Source of the DNA: Halocafeteria seosinensis
Taxonomy: Eukaryota; Sar; Bigyra; Bicosoecida
DNA: 64,000 nt
Direction: 5' to 3'
Assembly (NCBI GenBank): GCA_001687465.1
Contig: LVLI01000072.1
Span: forward strand, 1-64,000
Shown: piece after piece, positions 11,833-22,995 of the stretch
Layout: every line of letters begins with the position of its first letter
Position numbering within the stretch: position 1 is the first letter of the stretch
Position numbers and translations under genes: made by a program
The notes under the pieces: model-generated
The model's database searches: none
What the model saw: only the letters and a program-made list of their open reading frames with translations
Told to the model about the DNA's origin: nothing

Positions 11833-12851
11833 TCACATCAGTGTCCGCTTTGGGAACGACTCAGAGTCCGCGTTTAGCAATCTAGTGAGTTTCTCTACCG
11901 TTGGTACCGCCATGAAACAAGCTGGTCCGAAAGGAATATCTAACATTGAATCATTAGAGCGCGTTCGGACTTGGAAACTCCCCTCCATGAAACCATCGCC
12001 TCCAAGGCCAACTCCAGAGTAATATTGAAACGTCTGGCCAGGCTTAAGCTCTGGCTGCTGTCCAATGACTCCGGGAGAACCGTACCTGCAGAACAACACA
12101 ACAAAAATAGAGAGAAAATAGTAAACGTGGGGGGCAATAATTAATCATAACTGAAATAGAGTGGAAGCACTTCTCTGCGAAATCAACTTACGGAACTTCC
12201 AACCGCATCTCCGTTTCGTCCACAAAGTGCAAGTGTCGGCTAAGGATCTGGAACACCTCACTTGAAAAGTTGCTTATACGAAACCTATACATATATTGGA
12301 AGGGTGAGTCATCCAATGTCACATTTGCGGACGAAGGAATCAAATTGGTTGTCAATTCAACAGCAATCCCTTGCTTGCTAGTCACTGCAAAACGCGAGAA
12401 CTTAATGAATTTAACAAACGTGCGTGGGAACCAATTTGGACTTACCAGCGGTGCACAAGTTATTCGATAGACAATCCGCAAACGCACGATAGTGCTGTAG
12501 TCCCGAACGTGCATCGAGATTCGGGTGTTTGGCATTATGGCGAATCACAAGTCTAGCGTCATCCACTGAAAGACTGCAGCGATGGGGGTGCTCTTCCAGT
12601 TGATCCTCAATTTGCTGAGGGATAGCAATGCCACCAAACATGTTCTGAAGCCGGTACAAACTGGGAGGCCCAATGAACTCGTAGGTGCCGAACTTTTGGG
12701 CCTTTAACGCATCCGCCAGGTAGATGTCATCTCGTTGGCCGAGAGAGGGGTCGTTCGACGCTTTCGATGGTATGCGTGGGGCTACCTTCCTCCATCCATT
12801 GAGTTCACGGAGGAATGCACGATACACAGACCGGCGCATTAGCTCGGTCAT
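11833..12851 (-). CDS. ApaG-domain (DUF525) protein with an N-terminal LYR-like motif
   Basis: Model: exons 12851..12446, 12384..12192, 12085..11833; 283 residues. The C-terminal part (about residues 145-270) is an ApaG domain. It shows YMYRFRISNFSSEVFQILSR and HLHFVDE, then GVIGQQPELKPGQTFQYYSG and DGFMEGSFQV. This fibronectin-like beta fold is found alone in bacteria and at the end of FBXO3, SKIP16 and PDIP38 in eukaryotes. The first 20 residues (MTELMRRSVYRAFLREL) resemble the LYR-family signature (L/V-Y-R-x3-R) used by mitochondrial accessory and Fe-S assembly factors. The middle (about 30-135) matches nothing I know. No F-box or YccV domain is visible, so it is not a simple FBXO3 or PDIP38 orthologue. 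The function is unknown. Splice phases agree across both introns. Confidence 0.82.
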
Positions 12852-13477
12852 GGTCGTCACATTCGCCGTGTCTTTGTGTATAACAGAGGGGTAAGTAATG
12901 CAGCAGCAAGGTTCTCACCCTCCCTCCGTCGTTTGTTCTTCCTCCTCCTCCTTTCCCTGCTTGCCAGAGTTATATCACTAGCTGCCTCGACGCTTCCAAC
13001 ACTACTTTATATCTACAATACAGTGCTACACTAACATTGTGTATATCTCTTGTAGGCAAGAGTAATGGCGCCCCGCAACTCCATCTGCGACCGACCACGG
13101 GCGTGTGTGAGTGTGAGAGCAACATAAAAACTTGTATTCTTAGACAGTGGGAAGGGATTAAAACCTCATGCTAATGGGAACGCAGAATTGAGGGGAATAA
13201 TCATTTAAGTTATGTTTAATGCACCAGTGATTTCCTATTTTCAAATATCTGCCAGCCGCAGTAGTGGTTGTTGGTTTCCCAAGCAGCCTATGAATGAATG
13301 ATCACAATATTCCCATCGCTCCTTCTTGGCGTATTCACTTATGTATTTATTGTGTCCTAGTGAATGCTGCACTTGGACACGCTCACGCTGAGTTCGCACC
13401 ACCATATCATTCAACCAAGAGTGTTTCTCTCTTTTGAAATCGCAAGCAACAAGATCAGTTTCCGGATGTTGCGTCGT
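12852..13477. other. Intergenic, 626 bp
   Basis: This holds the promoter and 5' region of the ApaG-domain gene and the 3' region of the small membrane-protein gene. A pyrimidine-rich run lies at about 12919-12968. No gene seen. Confidence 0.4.
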
Positions 13478-13795
13478 TCAATCGCTTTTGGTAACCCCCA
13501 TTCGCTTTCGTTTTTCAGCTTCATGTTTCTGCGTGGTCTTCATAGCCTGCTCGTACTGTTTGAATACATTGAGTACATCTTGCTGATGGAATTCCGGAGG
13601 TGCCGGTCTCTGACGTCCAAAGCAGCCCATGCACCATAAGACGACGATACCAAACACGGCGAGCAATAAGATAGAGAACTGATCCAATAAAACGACATCG
13701 CCTAGAGCTTGTTCTTCCTCGGTCCTTACGGGTTGAGGGTGAGGCTCACCTCCCTCTCCTCCTTCAGCAGCAGCTGCAGCCAAGAGAAGCATCAT
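13478..13795 (-). CDS. Small single-pass membrane protein, unknown function
   Basis: A single-exon frame of 105 residues starts at an ATG-ATG pair. It begins with a short hydrophobic run (MMLLLAAAAAEGG) that could be a signal peptide or part of an anchor, then an acidic linker. A clear transmembrane segment follows (LLDQFSILLLAVFGIVVLWCMGC, about residues 36-58). A basic cytosolic-type tail of about 45 residues is rich in Lys, Arg and Gln and probably helical (VFKQYEQAMKTTQKHEAEKRK). I do not recognise a family. The size and layout resemble small organelle or ER membrane subunits. The coding call rests on composition and the clean membrane topology. Confidence 0.55.
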   Translation of the reverse strand: MMLLLAAAAAEGGEGGEPHPQPVRTEEEQALGDVVLLDQFSILLLAVFGIVVLWCMGCFGRQRPAPPEFHQQDVLNVFKQYEQAMKTTQKHEAEKRKRMGVTKSD

Positions 13796-14249
13796 GATAT
13801 CAGTATCCTATGCACAGATACATAAACGCGCTATCCTTCGTCGTCGAGGACAGAATTGAGGCTACGATCATCAACAATCAATCCTGTGGAGCTAATAGGC
13901 CTGTCTCAGCCGTCTTTCGTCGAAGTACTTCAAATCGCGCCACCGATGGCCATGCCACCTAGGTACCAAGTACAGTAAATATTTGGACTATTGTCATGGA
14001 TAGATAGATGGGAGAATGATCGTTATTAGTACTGGTACTAGCTTCTTAGAGAATATATACGTAATGGGTGAATAAAACCCTAGTGGTCTTCCCGGCGCCC
14101 CTTTCAAAATCCAGGAAGTATACATAGACACCGCCAGACGGACGAGCTAGGGACGTGTGGATCAGCGGTCACTAAGAGTGCTTTAGCTCCAGACACGTAG
14201 TGTCTGCCTCGCGCATGTGGACGCCTATTGGACGAACAGAACGGAGAAG
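13796..14249. other. Divergent intergenic region, 454 bp
   Basis: Shared upstream region of the small membrane protein (leftward) and the ORT1-like carrier (rightward). I see no gene and cannot identify core promoter elements. Confidence 0.4.
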
Positions 14250-15395
14250 ATGGTGCAGGTCACTTCAGGTACCAACACGCTGCGTACGTACCAGAGCAGT
14301 TCCCAAGGTGCTCGCTTCAGGGGCTTGGATGTTCGTTTTCGTTGTTAGTGCAGCATCTGCAGGGCAATGGTGGCATGTTCCTGTGATTAACTTGCTGGCT
14401 GGAACCCTCGGGGGATTTGCAGGTAACTAGATAACAACTTGGCGGCGCCAAAGTGTCGCATTCTTACGTCGGGTGCTAACATTACAGGTATTATAATTGA
14501 ACACCCGTTCGATACTATAAAAGTTCGCCTCCAGACTTCTCCGAATCCGGTAAGCCTAGTGAAGTTGACGCGGACCTTAATAAAAGCCGAGGGATTCAAA
14601 GCGCTCTACCGAGGACTTACTCCTCCACTGGTTGCCAATGTATTGGAGACAGCGGGGCTTTTCTCCGTTAATGGTATGATCAAGGATGCAATCAGTGACT
14701 CCTTAAATTATGAACGAGGGAGACAGCTTCCCATGAGCGCTGAGTTGTGTTCGGGCGGAATCACTGGGTTTTTTGTTTCATTCATCCTAACCCCCGCGGA
14801 GCTGATAAAATGTAGACTGCAAATTCAAAACCAAGTGTTGGGAGGCGGAAATCCCCTTTATAAAGGTCCTATCGACTGTTTAATAAAATCGGTTGAACGC
14901 GATGGCGTAAGCATCATATTTCGCGGCCATACTGCTACAATGCTGAGGGAGATCCCGGGAACAGCGGCCTGGTTTGGGTCTTATGAAGCCTGTCTTCGTG
15001 TACGTTGGTTTAAATGCTATGCTTTTCTCAGTGAATTGTGACCTTGGATATTCGTCTACTTGTTGCAGCTGTTGACAGGGGCCGAAGGAGACAGGAGCTG
15101 CGTTCCAGCATGGAAAACCATTGCAGCCGGTGCGATGGGCGGTGTTTGCTACTGGGGCATGCTTTTCCCTGCTGATACTGCAAAATCAATGATCCAAACC
15201 CAGGAGGAGCGAATGTCAATTGCGGCAGCTGTTAAAAACTTGTATAACAAAGGAGGTATAAAATATTTCTACCGTGGTCTGACTCCAACATTACTTCGTG
15301 CCGCTCCTGCGAATGCTGCCGTCTTCGGATGCTATGAAATCACCTCCACTATGCTTGGTACCCTCATCGCCAATAGAGCTGCTCTTGCATCGTAG
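14250..15395 (+). CDS. ORT1: Mitochondrial ornithine carrier (SLC25 family, ORT1-like)
   Basis: Model: exons 14250..14283, 14363..14422, 14488..14999, 15069..15395; 310 residues, the usual length of an SLC25 carrier. Three repeats each carry the carrier signature Px[DE]xx[KR]: HPFDTIKVRLQ, TPAELIKCRLQ and FPADTAKSMIQTQ. The third repeat (FPADTAK..MQT-like, then GIKYFYRGL and LLRAAPANAAVFGCYE) is closest in pattern to yeast ORT1 and human SLC25A15. These exchange ornithine, and related basic amino acids, for citrulline or protons across the inner membrane. Substrate is inferred from this resemblance. The first two exons are short (34 and 60 nt) and place the first intron at a GTACGT donor. A weaker GTACCA donor 17 nt upstream would also keep the frame, so the first ten residues are uncertain. 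Confidence 0.85.
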
Positions 15396-15554
15396 AATTT
15401 TGCGATGTCATCAAACTATTAGAGAGACCAGCGCGTCAAGTAGTGCTCGTGTTGTCGGAGCAGAGTTCAGCATGTGGCTTGAAATTGGAATCCCTAAGTA
15501 TGACAGGTGTTACCTGCAAATGTTGCAGTAGGAGTTCTGTTTCCGATCGGTCAA

Positions 15555-16557
15555 TCATAGTCGTGCTGTGCAAGAAATGCTTACCGTTTTAGATGATTGG
15601 GTCCAGTCGGACTCGACTACGTACCCGATGTGACGAAGAGCTTCGCTGATGGCACGGTAGTATGCTCTTCGTCGAATGGATGGTCCGCCAAGCGGCCGTT
15701 CTTTGGCTGTTTCGTCGAATTCTGATGCTTTTGCAAGGCCTATTCCGCGAACAACTACATCGTAGGCGGGAAACGTCACAGCGGCAAGTACTTGCATGAT
15801 TGGCTCTCCCGATGAAGACGTCTCCTCCAGGAGGTTACAAAGCTCCAGCCTGTTGGATTCTCTTTCAAAAGGAAATATTAAATCGTCAGTGCCGTCATAG
15901 ACTCCAGGTGTCCTAAATTTGTCTGGTTGCTTGTCTCGAAATAAACCATCTGGAACGACATTCGCTCGAGGGTAGTGCGCATACTCCAAGGATGCGTGCC
16001 ATTGATTATATCCGAGTAAATAGTTTGTCATTCGCGACAGATGTGCCAGTGGCATGATCTCTTCTGGAGCGTTTATTTCAATCAATGAAAATGGGCGTAT
16101 CCTGTCAGTTCTAAGCTGTTTGTTAGTCGTCTTTGCACTAAATCCATTCTGTTTCACGCAGTATCGCGTTCTCAGTTCAGAGTCCTTGACCAAGAGTCCT
16201 TCCAAGTATCGCCTCGCAGTCCTTGCATCAGCTCTTGTGAAAAACGAAATGACCGCCTGTAGTCCTTCTGCAAAGGGAGTGTAAAGATCAGCGATTAAGT
16301 ATCGCGCGCCTAGGGCGTTTGAATTCCATCTTAACGCAGAGCTTACTTGTGTCTTCCTGCTGCGGGTACACACAATTTGTGGCGATGCATGGCGAATCTA
16401 ATATTTTCAACGACTTGTGGGGAATGTTGAGGGGCTCTATGATGGCTGCCAGACCTGATTCTTGCATAGTTTCTGGTAAATTGGAGACGAAAATGGTCCA
16501 TTTCCCGGATGGCTCAGCGTATGTGCTGATTTCAATGAGCCCTTCCTCCCCTTCCAT
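15555..16557 (-). CDS. RDM1: RAD52-motif protein (RDM1-like)
   Basis: Model: exon 1 16557..16347, intron 16346..16268, exon 2 16267..15555; 307 residues. Residues about 15-120 form an RRM-like fold: WTIFVSNLPETM as RNP2-like, LQAVISFFTRADARTARR as RNP1-like. The C-terminal part contains a RAD52-type motif as in vertebrate RDM1: LSRMTNYLLGYNQWHASL, then VLAAVTFPAYDVVVRGIGLA, then RRRAYYRAISEALRHIGYVV. The order and spacing follow human RDM1, a protein linked to the cellular response to DNA crosslinking and to binding single-stranded DNA or RNA. The assignment is from remembered motif order and not from a search. The gene converges with ORT1, with 159 bp between stop codons. Confidence 0.75.
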
Positions 16558-16907
16558 GGCGCACTATATAGAAATCAGCGCATGTATGAGTGAAGGAAAT
16601 AGTCAAATCGTATTTTTTCAACTCCTGTCTTTAACAAGCAAAATATGGCTATTGTAGCATGCAGGCTGCAGGGAGGTAGAGGACCGTGTGCGCATTGCTC
16701 GCAAACAGAAAGCCTAGTGACTTACCGGTAGGTGTGACCGTTTTGGATGATCAAGTAATCGAAGTATTTCTTTAAAGTACAACACAGAATTCATTCTTCA
16801 ACCCTGTAAGCCTATCGTATTCTTGAGCTTAACCTTTCTCGCATTATAGAGTCGTATATCTTCTCGTCGAAGTTCTCGATTCCTCAGACGAAGGCAGTGG
16901 TGCAGGC

Positions 16908-16946
16908 TACGCAGCGTACGCTAGTAGCGTAACGCTACGCTGCGTA
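16908..16946. repeat. Inverted repeat, 11-bp perfect arms
   Basis: TACGCAGCGTA (16908-16918) is repeated in inverted form as TACGCTGCGTA (16936-16946). The 17-nt loop is itself partly self-complementary (GCTA/TAGC, AGCGT/ACGCT). It can form a cruciform or an RNA hairpin. It is not flanked by any gene. Confidence 0.6.
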
Positions 16947-17277
16947 AGGGGTAAACCCCAGTAGCGATACCGCTTGCCAAATTTTATGAGTAGTTACTGT
17001 TGTTTAAAATAGCATTGGGTTCTTGATGAATTCCAGAAGGCTTCTGACCGTGCTACGGTGGGTGTTCAGTGTTCTCAACAAGCCCAACGAACACGAGACG
17101 GGGTGTCTTCCGCTCCTTATCGTAGCTGGTACAGCTAACAGCAAGCCTAACGAGTGGTAGCGAATCCTATTGACTGTAGTCTTCATGTTTTTGTGCAAGT
17201 AGCCGATAAGTGGGAGTGGATATCGAGGAGTAGTCGACAGTGATACGACTCGACAAAACCAACGGCGACACAGGATC

Positions 17278-17294
17278 CACGTGCCACGTGGCAC
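17278..17294. promoter_or_regulatory. Two overlapping G-boxes in a 14-bp palindrome
   Basis: CACGTG occurs at 17278-17283 and again at 17285-17290. The second is the centre of a perfect 14-bp palindrome at 17281-17294. CACGTG is a classical bHLH/bZIP site. It lies 1.15 kb upstream of Cys-rich gene A, so a regulatory role is only a possibility. Confidence 0.3.
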
Positions 17295-18439
17295 ATGCCA
17301 AGTTTCTCAGCATTCTCGTTGGGATAGCATTGACTCCGTCAACCCAAGCACTAGAGTGTGTATTAGTACTGTTCCTAGCGGAAGAATTCTAGTAGGCATG
17401 CTAGTAGATGATGCCACGCCAGGCCCTGTGTGGGCCCCACTGTGGGGTGAACGGTTCACCGTGAACTCTACCCGCAGTCGCTTCCAGCACTCGTCGTAGT
17501 ACTGAACTATCACAGAACGCAGATAACAAGTGGTGTAGAAATGAATACCATATAAGGCCACCGGCAGCCGTCAATTCCCACCCTTTGAAAAAACAACAAA
17601 ATGGTACATAAACGCTCGCCGGAGGAAAACTGGCCACTGGCGCAGACACTGAACAACTTAGGAGAACGAATACCTTTACATCTCGACCACAGGCGGAGAG
17701 AAAGCCACGCATAGTGGAAAGTGGAAGGGAGCGAGGGGAGGAGATGGGTTTCATCGCGGGAGACGAACAACTGAGACGATAAAACATTACATGATGATTA
17801 CATTGTATCGCCATGCATCGCCCTCCATGACATGAGTTGCTTAATGTAACATGAAGTAGAGTTAGGAACACGGAGGCTTTAGAAGCTCAGAGAGCTATTG
17901 ACGGTGCTAGCTCCTGTCCTGGAATACATGCGAGAGTCGAACATGGTGACCACATCACACGGCGGAATACAATGACGGCGGACCGGGCGGCCCGGCCGGC
18001 TGCCAGGCTGCCAGCTGTTGGACGTACACTCCGCAACCAGCATGCTGTCCTCGTAAGCACTTCTGTTGTGTCTATTCTTTCGGCTTGTCTTTGCCAACGA
18101 CTACTGAGAATAGAAATGATGAAATCGGAGCGCATACTCAACGTGAATTGAAGTGTGGTTTCAGTCTGTGGAATAGAGTGCGCTAAATACATGTACGGTG
18201 ATCCTGGGGATTCCAGTGTCTCGCAGCGGTTGAACCAGCTGTTTGCGAGCTTTGTATACCACTCTGAGAGGGATCTTGACCTGTTTCCGGCTTGCAATAA
18301 AGAGAAAAGCATCTTCACGAGAGAGTGAAGCTGAAAATCCTGTCCAGTGTTACCTCATACACGGGCGAGAAAAGGTGTCAATCTATTCCTAAGCTTCCCC
18401 AGCGAAATCCCAGCGATCCACCCTGTTCCATCATTCCAA

Positions 18440-21400
18440 ATGCGTCGGGTGAGCATCCTGTCTCACCACAGTAGGTGCCCTGCCAACGGTAAGTGGTCCT
18501 TGCGAAGCACCGTGTAATCTTCAATCTTTGATGATAGACGTCTCGGCTGTTGGCAGACCAACTGGTTGGATTCCGCAAGAGAAGTATAACAGTAAAAGCA
18601 AAAGTTACATTCGCAGTCTCCGTCTCATTGATGCTACTTTCATCGAAATGGGCAATGGGCACCAGAATTCGTGGAGGAACTTCATCCCCTGTTGAAGAAC
18701 CCACTGACACTGATAATGCGAACGACTCCAAGCTACGGTTGTTGGGTGTGTTCTCTAACTCGACGACGTGTGGCCCGGGGCAATTCCTGAATGGGACAGC
18801 CACAGAATGTCAGACATGCCCGAAAGGGCAGTATCAACCAGAGCGTGACTACTCGGGACACGACTGTGAGACTTGTTCAAAGCGGAATACTGAAAAATGC
18901 GTATTTACTGAGGACTGTCCGGCCGGTGGGGCTCAGACAGAAGATGAGGCGTGCAGTGATTGTCCTGCTGGCTATGAAAACTTCAATCCGTCTTCCGAAG
19001 GATGCAAAATATGTCCGAAAGGCTATCGTGCCTTTGAGGGGGAGGCATGCAAAGAATGTTTAGTCGGGTACTACGGAGAAAAGTCTGGACAAGAACGATG
19101 TACTGACTGTGGCGGTAAGTCCACGCTGTTCGGTGTGTCCGTGTGCTCATGGGTTGCGAATACTAAGTGATGGGTGCAGTTAATAATGTTACCCCCAATG
19201 AGGGAGAGACGAGCGAGGACGCATGTACACTTTGCCCTGTTGGCACCTACTGGAAAAGATCGGAGCAAGGCTCTGGTCATCTGTGTTTCGATTGTCCCAA
19301 AGGGAAGTTCAACGACCATTCTGTCGACGGAGAACCAAATACGTGTTCAGACTGTCCGAGAGGTGGGTAGTAGATGGGGTCTATTGCGACTGTAGCGGGT
19401 TCATCCGCCGTACTGTTACTTATTTGTACAGGATACTTCCAGAGCGCTGAGGGGGCCACACATTGTGATGCCTGCCCCCCTGGTGCGATCCATAATGATA
19501 CAACAGGTGCACCTTCGGAAAAAATTGCATGTGGTGATACTTGTGGCCCAGGGTTTAAAGTACTTACAGTGAATAGTTCAGATCCGAGTTGTACTGCCTG
19601 TCCTGAAGGGCAGTATCAGCCATTTCCCAAGTCCTACCAGTGCTATGATTGTCCACCAGGCCAGGAGGGGATATTTCCTGGTAGTGGGTATCTCAGCAAC
19701 TGTACAGCATGTGCTGTTGGACAGTATGCCCCAATGAGTGGGCTTTCTTCTTGCCTCCTTTGTCCACAAGGGTACTCAACCGAAAACGTCACGCAGATGC
19801 ATCCCTTCGAACCTGTGTCAAGCCCGTCTCCGCTTCCATACACGAAACGATTCCTCTTTAATGAAGAAATTGAAATAAGAGGATTCAAAGAGTGCAAGCC
19901 TTGCCCGGTAGGTCAGTTTGCGGAAACGCAAGGTTTGGGATTCTGTACGGTATGTCCTCGAGGAAATACCACGCTAAGTACGGGAGCAGCGTCTTTGGGA
20001 GACTGCATTGCATGCCCCCGAGGAACATTTGGAAACGATGACGGAAAATGCGTAAGTGGAACAGGTATTCTATGTGACTTCGTTTCAGATGTATCAAAAG
20101 CATCTAGGAATTGCAGGTAGACTGTAGACTGGGCCGATTTAGCGCCTCTTTGGGTGCGACGTTGTCATGCAAGGCCTGTCAGGCAGGGCAGTTCCAGAAC
20201 ACAACGGGTCAGAGTTCGTGTTTCGGGTGCGGAGAGGGGTATATCCCTAATCCGCTTGATCTTGGAGAGGCAACTTCTTTCGCGGAGGCATGCATTAGAG
20301 CTTCACCTTCTTCGACTCCAACCCCCAGTAGGACGGTCACGAGTACTCCATCCCATACCCCTTCGCGAACTTCAACTGAGTCGCCATCCTCCTCAATTAG
20401 TCCCTCGGTGACGGCTTCCCGCACCGCTAGTATTTCCTCCACACCAACTGTGACTTCAACGTCTACCAAGACGCCATCTGACACTCCGACGTCTTCAGTG
20501 ACAGCAACAAGGACACCGTCGAATACACCAACTTCTTCAAGGACCCGAACAGCTACACCCACTAGCTCAGTTACTCCCTCCAGGACCGCCTCCCAGACAG
20601 CGTCTAACTCTGCCACGTCTACACCTAGTTTGACATCCTCACAGACACCCTCTTCTACCCTCACGCCTTCCTCAACGGGATCATCTACTGCTTCACAAAC
20701 AGGCACGCCATCGAAAACGTCCACCCCGTCAGTTACTGCTTCGAGGACGCAATCTGGCACCCCGTCCGAGACAGCCAGTGTCTCATCGACTCCATCGAAG
20801 ACCCCTTCAAACAGTGGTACTCCTTCGTGGACATCAAGTGTTACCGCAACTGCTTCTGCGTCTTCTAGTGCTAGCAGTTCATCAGTTCAACGGGGTGGTG
20901 GTCCGGCAAAGGCAGAGGATGAGGGGCCAGGTGGGGTGGTTTTGATCGGTGTTCCCATCATTGCAGCAATCGCATTGCTTCTTTGTCTCATCATCGCTGC
21001 GTTCTTAGTCCGACGCCGCCGAAAACAGAAGGAGGCAGCAAATTCCCGATCCACGATCAAGTCTGCTAAAGTAGAAGCCGTGAATCCAGTGGCAGGTATG
21101 GACACTTCGGGTAACGACGAGGAGAAAGTAGGTGAATCTCAGAAATCTGGATTTAATGCGTTCTTTGGTAGCAAGGGGAAATCGAAACAGAAATTTGACC
21201 CCGAGCAGCGCGGCAATATGCCCGAGGGCGACTCAGACAGTCAACACATAAAGGCGAATTTGCAGGGCAGCAAGAAGACCTTTGCTCCCGTGAGTAGCCG
21301 CATTCTTCAGACGGATCACGAAGACGAGGAGGAAGATACAAGTAGTGGTGCAGCGCTTGGTACCGGTAGTACTGTTCGAAGAGAGAGCAGCGTCCAGTTT

Positions 21401-21529
21401 GAGATTGAGAACAAAATGGGGACACATCGCCTCGCCAGGAACCAGAACCAACAAGAAGGAGGCGACAATGATGACAGAGAGCGCTCCAACTCTAGAGCGG
21501 GCCGTATAAGGAAATTAATGGGCTTTTAG
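18440..21529 (+). CDS. Cysteine-rich type I membrane protein with Ser/Thr/Pro stalk (paralogue A)
   Basis: Model: exons 18440..18488, 18557..19114, 19180..19362, 19432..20051, 20117..21529; 940 residues. A basic stretch and hydrophobic segment (VTFAVSVSLMLLSSKWAMG) near the N-terminus form a signal peptide or anchor. Residues about 70-525 hold many CPxGxY/F...C..C modules of the GCC2/GCC3 or ephrin-receptor-like type (for example CPKGQYQP, CPEGQYQP, CPPGQEGIFP, CAVGQYAPMSG). A stalk of about 200 residues (528-728) is made of Thr/Ser/Pro triplets (TPS, TSS, TPT) with acidic-free composition, expected to be heavily O-glycosylated. One transmembrane helix (VVLIGVPIIAAIALLLCLII, about 744-768) is followed by RRRRKQK and a 170-residue cytosolic tail. 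The protein looks like a surface receptor or adhesin; the ligand is unknown. Gene B (24501-27175) is its paralogue with matching intron positions. No ATG is in frame in the second exon before the signal, so the short first exon was added; it is the least certain part. Confidence 0.82.
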
Positions 21530-21749
21530 ACTAGCAGAGTCCCGTCCTATACGACGGAGCATACTGCTCTTTATCAACACTTCACTGTTTTGCATGTATT
21601 TTGTGAAGGTGATGTTGTGAACATGGCCACATAATAGACAGTGAGCTCTGAGAGTAATTGTACGATGATATGGTGCTATAGTTGGCTTATTCTCAAAGCT
21701 TGTCAAGCAGCAGTTAGAGTATCGTCAGCCTTAGATTAAGAGTTCTTTA

Positions 21750-22377
21750 ATGAGCTCTGCCTCTGCGATGAGTACGCGAGCATTGTTTGGAGGGGCTATC
21801 GAGGTCCATCTTCCACCACAATTCATTGACTGCAGGTAAGCAAGCACTGTCGACAGTGTTGACGTATATCCTTAGAATAGGATTCGCTTTGGTTTGTTGT
21901 TGGTGCAGTGATCTACGACCGATCCCGGATCATCAGGAAGTGTTCGCACATCGCGATACGGATCAGAGTGTCATTATTGAAATTGTCGAGCAAGCTGAGA
22001 GTGTTGCAGATGACCAGGCTCCAGAATACTTTTTCTCGGATCTTGCGCAGTGCAATGGGGTGGACAATGGGGAGTACTCGCTGGATCATTCAGCTCCCGT
22101 GGAATCCTCACAGCTAGCTCATCTCCCAGTTGAGAGCTGTCGGGGTTTGACACTCAAGGGAACGCAGCAGATACCCTGCGGCCAACAAAATACTATGAAG
22201 AAAACGATACAAATCAATATGGCCATTCTTCGACTGCCGGATGTAACTTCAGAGATATTAGTCACTGTTCAACACCCTGCGGGCGCAGAGGGTCTCGGTT
22301 CCAACCTCAGTTCAGAGGGCTTGCTATGGAAAATACTTGCTTCATTCAATATAAGGGATTGGAGCCTTTTTGGATAA
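21750..22377 (+). CDS. MOG1: MOG1/RANGRF family Ran-binding protein
   Basis: Model: exon 1 21750..21835, exon 2 21909..22377; 184 residues. MOG1 binds the small GTPase Ran, promotes nucleotide release and helps nuclear import; the animal homologue is RANGRF. Diagnostic segments are ALFGGAIEVHLPPQFIDCS and DLRPIPDHQEVFAH, followed by TDQSVIIEIVEQ and YFFSDLAQCN near the middle. KGTQQIPCGQ and INMAILRLPDVTSEILVTV follow, with a C-terminal NIRDWSLFG ending that corresponds to the family's final LFG-type motif. The intron falls after FIDC, inside the conserved N-terminal strand. A second in-frame ATG at 21768 is an alternative start six codons downstream. Confidence 0.92.
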
Positions 22378-22844
22378 AATCTACGCTATCGGGTAGCCTG
22401 AATATCGAAGGGCGCTTTAATGGCGTTTGGATTGAGTTGTCCTTCTCACCAGGAGAGTCAGGCTCGCTTCCTGTCGCTGCAAATCTCAATGAGCAAAAAG
22501 AGTAAAATAAGGTTGGTATAGAGTCGCCATTCAAAGCAGATGACGGATTTGGACTTCGCGCATTCGCTATGGCGCCTGCATATGTTTCTGATATTGGTTT
22601 ACCTCTTCACGAATATGAACTTGACGTAAGAGGGTGCTCTGAGGATGACGAACAAACTGAGACGCTTCGTATTGTTGTGGGTGAAATCAGAACAACAGCG
22701 CAAGCTTTTGACGATGCAACAAACCAATTGCGTAAACGCTTTCGCGTTCTATCAATGGCTACTCTGTATTCTGAACAATCAGGAGAAGAACTTGAAAAGG
22801 ATAGAATGCATTGGACGGATATTCCCCACTCATATCCGTTGTGA
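22326..22844 (+). other. Protein-like frame interrupted by one TAA, overlapping the MOG1 3' end
   Basis: An ATG at 22326 (inside the last codons of MOG1, in another frame) opens 59 residues ending at TAA 22503-22505. This part has a mixed, globular-looking composition (FWIKSTLSGSLNIEGRF, VWIELSFSPGESG). The same frame continues after the stop to 22844 and contains an ATG at 22569 that would give 91 residues, again with protein-like composition (YELDVRGCSEDDEQ, TLRIVVGEIRTTAQAFDD). I find no phase-compatible intron of normal length that removes the TAA. It could be a small independent gene (22569-22844), a decayed gene or untranslated sequence. I do not recognise a family. Confidence 0.3.
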
Positions 22845-22995
22845 TGAATTGACACCCTATAGTAATACCGTGGAGCTGGAGTGTGAACGTAATTACGAAG
22901 GAAATCCTGTTACGGAATCGGTCAAGATATATCCCGACCCGATTCAAATGTGACCGCATTTTATGTTTTAATTTAACTGAATGATGAATCGTACA

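Larger units (their letters stand above)
16558..18439. other. Long intergenic region, 1.9 kb
   Basis: The largest gap in the left half of the window. Several open frames of 70-156 codons exist on the minus strand, but their residue composition is not protein-like and no splicing rescues them. Notable sequence features are an inverted repeat at 16908-16946 and a G-box palindrome at 17278-17294, both listed separately. It must contain the promoters of RDM1 (leftward) and Cys-rich gene A (rightward). Confidence 0.45.

Noticed and set aside
17401-18318. Minus-strand frames of 143 and 156 codons in the 16.6-18.4 kb gap
   Set aside because: Residue composition is not protein-like (clusters of Ser, Arg and Cys without pattern), there is no domain, and no introns join them.
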